Source of the DNA: DASPKW01 sp038244055
Lineage (GTDB): Bacteria > Planctomycetota > Phycisphaerae > Tepidisphaerales > Tepidisphaeraceae
Assembly (NCBI GenBank): GCA_038244055.1
Contig: JBBRTW010000238.1
Location: 1-10,682, forward strand
DNA: 10,682 nt
Direction: 5' to 3'
The notes below the pieces were generated by a model, which was not told where the DNA came from, searched no databases, and saw only the letters and a program-made list of their open reading frames with translations. A program made the translations under genes and the position numbers. This document shows positions 6,438 to 10,682 of this stretch, in pieces; positions within the stretch are counted from its first letter, which is position 1; each line of letters opens with the position of its first letter.

Positions 6438-6458
6438 TACAATGATGAACAGCGGGAG
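6438..6458 (+). promoter_or_regulatory. Candidate -10 box and ribosome binding site of the plus-strand TA module
   Basis: TACAAT (6438-6443) matches five of six -10 positions, though no good -35 precedes it. GGGAG (6454-6458) lies 8 nt before the ATG at 6467 and is a clear Shine-Dalgarno sequence, stronger than those of the neighbouring lpx genes. Confidence 0.4.
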
Positions 6459-6466
6459 CATTTGAT

Positions 6467-6697
6467 ATGGTCGTTCTAGCAGGACATTTTGATGGCAAGC
6501 AGGTCATCATCGATGGCCCGTTGCCCGCGGATATTCCAGTGAACACGCCGCTTCGCGTCACGCTCGCTCCGGTCGACGCCGATCCTGAGCCTTCTGATCC
6601 CCTGGCGGATATCGCGGCATTGGCGCGCCCCCTTGGGAAGCCGCGCGATTTCGCCGCCCAGCACGAACACTACATCAAGGGCACCCCCAAACGATGA
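6467..6697 (+). CDS. Putative antitoxin of a PIN-domain toxin-antitoxin pair
   Basis: A 76-residue protein. Residues about 4-34 (LAGHFDGKQVIIDGPLPADI, then PVNTPLRVTL) look like a small beta domain of the AF2212/DUF104 kind, in which a short strand-rich head may bind DNA. The C-terminal part, PLGKPRDFAAQHEHYIKG followed by TPKR, resembles toxin-binding tails of antitoxins that precede PIN-domain genes. Its TGA (6695-6697) overlaps the ATG of the PIN gene (6694-6696) in an ATGA junction, the usual translational coupling of such pairs. It starts 58 bp after lpxA on the same strand. The antitoxin role is inferred from context and resemblance. It may persist without a working partner toxin, because the adjacent PIN gene is internally deleted. 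Confidence 0.7.
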   Translation: MVVLAGHFDGKQVIIDGPLPADIPVNTPLRVTLAPVDADPEPSDPLADIAALARPLGKPRDFAAQHEHYIKGTPKR

Positions 6698-6870
6698 CAC
6701 GCGTCTTCATCGACACTTCATTTCTGCTCGCCCTCACGGCGGAAGATGATGAAGCCGCGTTGACACATGATCATCACTTTGAGCAGGCAGGTTTTGAAGC
6801 GCTACTGCGACGCGATCCGCGGCTCAAGTTGCAATTCCCACAAGTTCACATAGGCAAGAACGTCACCTGA
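6694..6870 (+). pseudogene. PIN-domain toxin with in-frame internal deletion
   Basis: The remaining frame encodes 58 residues. The start, MTRVFIDTSFLLALTAEDDE, is the first strand and helix of a PIN ribonuclease and includes the first catalytic Asp (Asp7). It then passes directly to ALTHDHHFEQAGFEALLR, the normal C-terminal motif of this VapC-like family. A full family member has about 130-145 residues, so roughly 80-90 residues are missing, including the central acidic residues (the Glu of the second motif and the Asp of the usual DCxSF motif). The join is in frame, and the ATGA overlap with the antitoxin is retained. The last 25 bp overlap the end of the convergent DUF5615 gene. The protein is very unlikely to cut RNA. 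An assembly error is the main alternative. Confidence 0.8.
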
Positions 6871-7202
6871 TCGGCCCATTCCTCCGCCTCGCTCGATACC
6901 CAGATCATCACCAGATCCTCAATGATCACCCCAATAGGAGCACTCTGATGCGCAACAAACACGCCCGGCATCCGCAGCCCCTTGGCCAGCCGCTCAGCGG
7001 CGTGCGCCGTCATCGTGTTTACATCATGGGAGACAAGCAGAAACCCATTGATCGCGGCATACTCAAGAACCTCCGCATCGGGGCGGTCAGCCATACCCAC
7101 TTCGCGCAGGCGCTGAAATTCAATGGCCGGTTCGCGCCGGGAGACGCCGAGAACGATTGCTTCCGTCAGATCGTGATTGGCCAGGAAACGCGGGCGACTC
7201 AT
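6846..7202 (-). CDS. DUF5615 PIN-like toxin
   Basis: A 118-residue protein of the DUF5615 (Mut7-C-like PIN) family, predicted RNases that pair with DUF433 antitoxins. Matching segments are RPRFLANHDL (4-12), ADRPDAEVLEYAA (38-50), GFLLVSHDVNTM (53-64), and the end VSSEAEEWADQVTFLPM. In relatives as I recall them the first motif reads FLADHDL, with the first Asp aligned to the catalytic Asp of the fold. Here that position is Asn9 (codon AAT), while Asp11, Asp42 and Asp60 remain. Its ATG (7200-7202) overlaps the TGA of the upstream DUF433 gene, so the two are translationally coupled. Its 3' end runs 25 bp into the convergent PIN remnant. The family is clear; activity is uncertain because of Asn9. 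Confidence 0.85.
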   Translation of the reverse strand: MSRPRFLANHDLTEAIVLGVSRREPAIEFQRLREVGMADRPDAEVLEYAAINGFLLVSHDVNTMTAHAAERLAKGLRMPGVFVAHQSAPIGVIIEDLVMIWVSSEAEEWADQVTFLPM

Positions 7203-7525
7203 CGCGCTATCCCTGCCTTAGCCAACCGCAGTTTTCGCAGCCGATCGACCGCTGCGCTGGGAACTTCATTGCCTTTCGCACGCGCGTTCTCCCAGACAGC
7301 GCTTTGCTCCCGGAGGTACTCTTCCACTTCGGTCCGATTGGCAAGGTAATATGTGATCGCCCCGTACACCTGTTCCAGTGTCAGAGCCGGAAAATTGCGA
7401 TGAATTTCCTCGGCCGACTGGCCCTGGTCGAATCCGATCACGACCGAGTCCAGCGAAATGCGGGTTCCCGCGATTCGGCGGACTCCGTACGTGTCCACGG
7501 TGATGTAAGGGTTGTCGTGCGCCAT
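7199..7525 (-). CDS. DUF433 antitoxin
   Basis: A DUF433 protein, a small winged-helix-like antitoxin that binds and restrains the DUF5615 toxin encoded next. Visible motifs are RRIAGTRISLDSVVIGFDQG, SAEEIHRNFPALTLEQVYGA, and ITYYLANRTEVEEYLREQ, all typical of the family. I place the start at the ATG at 7525 (MAHDNPYI, 108 residues) because GAGG lies 6 nt upstream. An ATG five codons earlier (7540) lacks a ribosome binding site and would lie at or before the transcription start predicted from the TATAAT at 7543-7548. The gene overlaps the DUF5615 start by 4 bp (ATGA). It is divergent from the Gfo/Idh gene, so the module has its own promoter and probably represses itself, as is usual for such pairs. 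Confidence 0.85.
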   Translation of the reverse strand: MAHDNPYITVDTYGVRRIAGTRISLDSVVIGFDQGQSAEEIHRNFPALTLEQVYGAITYYLANRTEVEEYLREQSAVWENARAKGNEVPSAAVDRLRKLRLAKAGIAR

Positions 7526-7542
7526 AAACAGCCTCGCCATGC

Positions 7543-7548
7543 ATTATA
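7543..7548 (-). promoter_or_regulatory. Perfect -10 box (TATAAT) for the DUF433/DUF5615 module
   Basis: Read on the minus strand this is TATAAT, the exact -10 consensus, 17 nt before the preferred ATG at 7525. No convincing -35 was found. Transcription from about 7536 would give a very short leader that still includes the GAGG site and would exclude translation from the ATG at 7540. Confidence 0.45.
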
Positions 7549-7642
7549 TCGCGGAATCAGCCTCCGGGGTGTATCGATTCGCCTGTTCCCATAGAATACC
7601 CAATTGGCATTATGAAATCTCAGGACTCGAAAGGACTAAACC

Positions 7643-8644
7643 ATGGATCGGTTGCCCGTCGGCGTGATTGGATGCGGAAAAATGGGGCGATTGCATACCC
7701 GCGTCTACAGCCAGATGCCCCAGGTCAAGCTGGTCGGCGTGTTTGATGCCGTGCCGGAATCGGCCGCGCAGGCGGCCGATCAATATGGCACGCGGGCGTT
7801 CACCGATCTGGAGGAACTGCTGTCCCAGGTCCGCGCCATCACCATCGCGACGCCCACCATCACGCACCTCGAAACCGCCCGCGCCTGTTTGGCGCATGGG
7901 GTGGCCTGTCTTATCGAAAAGCCGCTGGCGAAAAACTCCACCGAGGCGCGGCAGATCGTCGATCTGGCTTCCAAGGCCGGCGTGGTCGTGCAGGTCGGGC
8001 ATGTCGAGCGCTTCAACCCGGCCGTTCGCGCCATGGACCGGCTGGGGATGAAGCCGCGCTTCATCGAAGTCACCCGCGTCAGCCCGCTCACCTTCCGCTC
8101 CATCGATGTCGGCGTCGTGCTCGACATGATGATTCACGACATCGACATCGTTTTGAAACTTTCCGGCTCCACCGTCAGCCGGGTCGATGCGGTGGGCGTG
8201 AGCGTCATCGGCACCGTCGAGGATGTCTGCAACGCCCGCCTCACTTTCGCCAACGGCTGCGTCGCCAACCTCACCGCCTCGCGCCTGGCCCTCAAGACCG
8301 AGCGCAAGCTCCGCGTTTTCTCGGCCGACGCCTACGTCTCGCTGGACTACCAGAAAAAATACGGCATCGTCGCCAACCGCGGCGGCAACCTCGACGCCAT
8401 CCGCGACGCGGTCGCCAAAATCCGCTCCGGCGAAGTCGAAGACCTCGCGGGCCTGAATTACCAGGAATTGGTGCAGATCGAAGAGCTCGAAATCGACGAT
8501 GTCGAGCCGCTCCGGGCCGAGCAGGAAAGCTTCATCGCCGCGGTGACCGGCGTCGCCCCCTCGCCCGTCTCGGCCGAAGATGGCCTGGCGGCGGTTGAAG
8601 TGGCGGAGAGAATTGTGGCGGCGATCAAACCCGAAGCGCTTTAG
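7643..8644 (+). CDS. Gfo/Idh/MocA family NAD(P)-dependent oxidoreductase, probably lipid A (lpx) associated
   Basis: The 333-residue product has an N-terminal Rossmann fold with GVIGCGKMG (7-15) for NAD(P) binding, the family signature IEKPLAK (91-97), VGHVERFNPAVRA (118-130), and DMMIHDID (161-168) carrying the likely catalytic His165 and Asp. Enzymes of this family oxidise or reduce sugar carbons. Close relatives often sit in lpx clusters, and GnnA, which oxidises UDP-GlcNAc at C3 in Acidithiobacillus ferrooxidans and Leptospira, belongs to the same superfamily. A role on the UDP-sugar of lipid A is therefore plausible, but no GnnB-type aminotransferase gene is in the window. The start is supported by AAGGA seven nt upstream of the ATG. 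lpxA lies 1.2 kb upstream on the same strand, separated by the toxin-antitoxin block. The family is certain; the substrate is not. Confidence 0.9.
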   Translation: MDRLPVGVIGCGKMGRLHTRVYSQMPQVKLVGVFDAVPESAAQAADQYGTRAFTDLEELLSQVRAITIATPTITHLETARACLAHGVACLIEKPLAKNSTEARQIVDLASKAGVVVQVGHVERFNPAVRAMDRLGMKPRFIEVTRVSPLTFRSIDVGVVLDMMIHDIDIVLKLSGSTVSRVDAVGVSVIGTVEDVCNARLTFANGCVANLTASRLALKTERKLRVFSADAYVSLDYQKKYGIVANRGGNLDAIRDAVAKIRSGEVEDLAGLNYQELVQIEELEIDDVEPLRAEQESFIAAVTGVAPSPVSAEDGLAAVEVAERIVAAIKPEAL

Positions 8645-8648
8645 GAAA

Positions 8649-8861
8649 TTGAACCACGAAGCACACGAAAGGCACGAAGAAAAGAGTTAGCCACAGATGA
8701 ACACAGATCAGCACAGATGAATTTAAGAAACAGAAATCAAGATTGATTTCACAGAAACCTCTGAACTCCCCTCTTTTCATTTCTTCTCTTTATCCGTTCT
8801 GATCCGTGAGTATCTGTGGCTAATTCTCTTTTTCGTGGCCTTTGTGCCCTTCGTGGTTCAA
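8649..8861. repeat. 213-bp imperfect inverted repeat between convergent genes
   Basis: The left arm starts TTGAACCACGAAG, then has GGCACGAA and TTAGCCACAGAT. The right arm ends with ATCTGTGGCTAA, TCGTGGCC and CTTCGTGGTTCAA, its near-complementary counterpart. The arms are about 60-70 bp, with a less matched centre of about 75 bp. The element begins 5 bp after the Gfo/Idh stop and ends 2 bp before the stop codon of the parvulin-like gene, so it fills the convergent gap. From memory, ACCACGAAG...GCCACAGATGAACACAGAT sequences recur between genes in Planctomycetota and Verrucomicrobiota. It could serve as a bidirectional terminator. Confidence 0.8.
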
Positions 8862-8863
8862 GT

Positions 8864-10282
8864 TCATTTGGCCGCGGCATATTGCGCGTATTTCTGCATG
8901 GCCATTTCCAGGGCGATGTTCATCATCGGCTCGTCCATGCGGATCATCGCGCCTTTGGTGAGCTTGATGCGTTCCTGGTCGCGGAGGACGCGAAGCTGGG
9001 CGGTGCGGAGCTTGACGCGGATGGCATCCTGCACCTTCTGATCGTCGAAGGCATGCACGACGCCCCCCTGCCTTGAGTCGAGCTTGACGATGTAGAACGC
9101 GCCGCGATCCTCGATGATTTCGCTGAGCTGGCCGGGCTGGAGGGTCTTGAGCGCCTCGCGCACCTTGACCACGGCGAAAGAGGCCGGGGCCATTTCCCAG
9201 GGCTTTTCGGTGGCGAACATCTTCTCATCGTTTTCCTTGAGCACCATTTCCTTGAAGTCCTCGCCGGCCTTGGCGCGCTTGTGCTTCTCGGCGACCTTGG
9301 TGATGGCCGCATCTTTACTGCCGGTCTTGGCGATATCCACCTTCAAAAGCCGGAACGAGACCTTCTCGTTATCCGTGAATTCCTTGTCGTAGTTCTTGTC
9401 GTAATATTCGCGGATATCGGCGGCCGTCACCTGGATGCGCGGGTAGACCTTTTTCTGATAGTACAGGCGCACCATCTCGGTGCGGCTCTGCTCATCGACC
9501 AGTTCATCGAACTCCAGGCCGGTGTCTTCTTTGGCCTTACGCTTGGCGATTTCCAGTGATCCGCCGGCGCGGGTGATCTGTTGCAGACGCCAGACCATGG
9601 TCTGCACCTTGGCCATCTGCTTTTCTTCATCATCGAGACTGCGCTGGGCGGCGGCGTATTCGAGCTCGACCTGCACGAGTTCGCGGACGGTCTTGACGAT
9701 GTCATCCATGGCCGCGCGGCGGAAGCCGTTGATATCGAGTTGCTTGGCGCGCTCGCGAAGAGGGGCATCGATCAGTTTGATCACCTTGTTGGCGAAGATG
9801 GGGGTGGTGTTCACCTCGGCGACGACTCCGCCCAGAGTCAGGTATTGGCCGGAGGATGGGCCCAGGGGTTGGGTCGTCGTGCCGGCGCCCGCGCTGGCCG
9901 GACGGGTGGCGGTATTGCCAACCTTGCTTCCACCGGCGTTGCTGCCCGCCGTGGCGGGGAGAACGGGTTTGATCTCGTTGGCCACCACATCGGAAACGCC
10001 CGTTTTCGGCACATCGGCCGGGGGGTTGCCGCCGGTCAGGGGCACGATCGAAATCGGCGGCACGATCGGCCGGGGATTGGTGTTGCCCGTGTTGTCCGTT
10101 CGAATCTCCATGGCCGGGGAAGTCCGCTCGCCGACTTCCGCGCCGCCGTTGACGGGCCCGGGCCGGGGCGCGGCAAAGGACTGCGGCGTCAGCGGCTTGG
10201 GCTGGGCGGTTTTCGCGCAGCCAGCGGCCAGGGCGGCGATGGAGAGTGAAATCAGGCTTAAGCGGGCGATTTTCAGTGTCAT
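8864..10282 (-). CDS. SurA/parvulin-like lipoprotein, putative peptidyl-prolyl isomerase or envelope chaperone
   Basis: The product has 472 residues from the ATG at 10282, which has AGGAG 10 nt upstream. It begins with a lipoprotein signal peptide (MTLKIARLSLISLSIAALAA, then Gly-Cys; lipid-modified Cys22), so the mature protein is probably membrane-anchored outside the cytoplasm. Residues about 23-148 form a Pro/Gly/Thr-rich, probably disordered linker. Residues about 150-300 are helical and resemble the N-terminal chaperone region of SurA (VVAEVNTTPIFANKV, ADIREYYDKNYDKEF). Residues about 305-405 match a parvulin-type domain in outline (VSFRLLKVDIA, LQPGQLSEIIEDRGAFYIVK), but without its usual catalytic His motifs. 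A charged helical tail follows. It likely assists folding of envelope proteins. Isomerase activity is doubtful. Genes upstream on its strand lie outside the window. Confidence 0.8.
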   Translation of the reverse strand: MTLKIARLSLISLSIAALAAGCAKTAQPKPLTPQSFAAPRPGPVNGGAEVGERTSPAMEIRTDNTGNTNPRPIVPPISIVPLTGGNPPADVPKTGVSDVVANEIKPVLPATAGSNAGGSKVGNTATRPASAGAGTTTQPLGPSSGQYLTLGGVVAEVNTTPIFANKVIKLIDAPLRERAKQLDINGFRRAAMDDIVKTVRELVQVELEYAAAQRSLDDEEKQMAKVQTMVWRLQQITRAGGSLEIAKRKAKEDTGLEFDELVDEQSRTEMVRLYYQKKVYPRIQVTAADIREYYDKNYDKEFTDNEKVSFRLLKVDIAKTGSKDAAITKVAEKHKRAKAGEDFKEMVLKENDEKMFATEKPWEMAPASFAVVKVREALKTLQPGQLSEIIEDRGAFYIVKLDSRQGGVVHAFDDQKVQDAIRVKLRTAQLRVLRDQERIKLTKGAMIRMDEPMMNIALEMAMQKYAQYAAAK

Positions 10283-10313
10283 TATCGTTGTCTCCTGTGC
10301 GGGCATTCTCAGG

Positions 10314-10335
10314 TGTGCGCAGAGTATGTGCGCAG
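10314..10335. repeat. 9-bp direct repeat in the leader of the parvulin-like gene
   Basis: TGTGCGCAG occurs at 10314-10322 and again at 10327-10335, 13 bp apart. Each copy contains the palindrome TGCGCA. The pair lies 32-53 bp upstream of the start codon and could be a regulator binding site or chance. Confidence 0.4.
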
Positions 10336-10425
10336 CAGCGATCATGCAAGTTATCGGACGCTTACCCGGGGAAACATGAGGGAATGGTGGAGCGGAGGAG
10401 AGCATGAGAGCGGGTTTGGGGGGTA

Positions 10426-10460
10426 AATGATGAATGATGAAGGATGAATGATGAAGGAAG
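10426..10460 (-). repeat. Heptamer tandem repeat upstream of the parvulin-like gene
   Basis: Five 7-bp units on the plus strand: AATGATG, AATGATG, AAGGATG, AATGATG, AAGGAAG. In the sense of the parvulin-like gene these read CATCATT, CATCCTT, CATCATT, CATCATT, the same unit in the same orientation as upstream of lpxC-fabZ (3917-3944). Confidence 0.85.
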
Positions 10461-10487
10461 AACCATCGAGAGGCAGTAGGGCCGGTT

Positions 10488-10511
10488 AGGACATGATTGG
10501 GGCGGTTTGGG
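10488..10511 (-). repeat. 24-bp motif upstream of the parvulin-like gene, copy B
   Basis: On the minus strand this begins CCCAAACC and contains CCCCAATCATG, matching copy A (3830-3853) at 22 of 24 positions. It lies 27 bp upstream, in gene sense, of the CATCATT heptamers, the same order as in front of lpxC-fabZ. Confidence 0.75.
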
Positions 10512-10540
10512 TGGGGGAGTGAGCGAAAGCAAAGTGGAAA

Positions 10541-10570
10541 ATGGGGCATTACGGGGCATTCAGGGGCATT
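10541..10570. repeat. Three-copy decamer repeat
   Basis: Three exact 10-bp units of the form NNGGGGCATT: ATGGGGCATT, ACGGGGCATT, CAGGGGCATT. It is the one short tandem array noted in the window whose period is not 7. Confidence 0.75.
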
Positions 10571-10653
10571 TGGGTTGATGGGCGGTGGAGGGAGTGGGTG
10601 AATGCAATTTCAAAAATGGGGTCTTTGGGGGTGTATTGGGGTGTGGGCAGACA

Positions 10654-10682
10654 GTAGGCGGTAGGCGGTAGGCAGTAGGCAG
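10654..10682. repeat. GTAGGCR heptamer array at the right edge
   Basis: GTAGGCG, GTAGGCG, GTAGGCA, GTAGGCA and a further G reach the window end, so the full length is unknown. The preceding 7 bp (GCAGACA) may be a degenerate unit. Confidence 0.85.

Larger units (their letters stand above)
10283..10682. other. Gene-free region upstream of the parvulin-like gene
   Basis: This 400-bp stretch to the right edge is G-rich on the plus strand and contains no convincing coding frame on either strand. It holds the ribosome binding site of the parvulin-like gene, a 9-bp direct repeat (10314-10335), CATCATT-type heptamers (10426-10460), copy B of the 24-bp motif (10488-10511), a decamer repeat (10541-10570) and a GTAGGCR heptamer array that runs off the edge (10654-10682). 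Confidence 0.75.

Noticed and set aside
10321..10349. Minus-strand promoter TTGCAT-N17-TACTCT for the parvulin-like gene
   Set aside because: The spacing is right, but each box matches only three of six consensus positions, no better than chance in this region.
10283..10549. N-terminal extension of the parvulin-like protein
   Set aside because: The extension is translated from heptamer repeats; the ATG at 10282 has AGGAG upstream and opens directly into a lipoprotein signal peptide.

Overview
The window is GC-rich bacterial DNA whose gene content fits a diderm of the Planctomycetota, possibly the Phycisphaerae. The support is an LpxC-FabZ fusion, a lipid A type LpxA, a secreted protein with an alpha/alpha-toroid plus DUF4159-like domains, PIN and DUF433/DUF5615 toxin-antitoxin genes, and repeat-rich intergenic DNA. 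The lineage is inferred from content; no rRNA or marker gene is present to prove it.

Layout. (1) 1-876 (+) is the 3' part of a ClpA/ClpB-like AAA+ ATPase gene whose start lies left of the window. (2) 992-3340 (-) is a convergent gene for an exported 782-residue prenyltransferase-repeat/DUF4159 protein. (3) 3341-4042 is a gene-free, C-rich and repeat-rich leader region. (4) 4043-5374 (+) is lpxC-fabZ, followed after a 24-unit heptamer array by lpxA at 5608-6408 (+). (5) 6467-7525 holds two toxin-antitoxin modules placed tail to tail: a plus-strand antitoxin with a PIN toxin that has lost its middle, and a minus-strand DUF433 antitoxin with a DUF5615 toxin. (6) 7643-8644 (+) is a Gfo/Idh/MocA oxidoreductase of the kind often found beside lpx genes. 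(7) 8649-8861 is a 213-bp imperfect inverted repeat between convergent genes. (8) 8864-10282 (-) is a lipoprotein of the SurA/parvulin type. (9) 10283-10682 is a gene-free, repeat-rich upstream region.

How it fits together. lpxC-fabZ, lpxA and probably the Gfo/Idh gene belong to lipid A synthesis: UDP-GlcNAc acylation, deacetylation, and supply of hydroxyacyl chains. The oxidoreductase may act on the UDP-sugar, as GnnA does. The parvulin-like lipoprotein and the toroid/DUF4159 protein act outside the cytoplasm. The toxin-antitoxin block separates lpxA from the oxidoreductase and looks like an insertion that is decaying.

The most unusual signal lies between the genes. Tandem repeats of several different sequences nearly all have a period of exactly 7 bp. 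A 24-bp motif followed by CATCATT heptamers occurs in the same sense orientation upstream of both lpxC-fabZ and the parvulin-like gene. This may be a dispersed repeat family or a shared leader element; the sequence alone does not decide between them.
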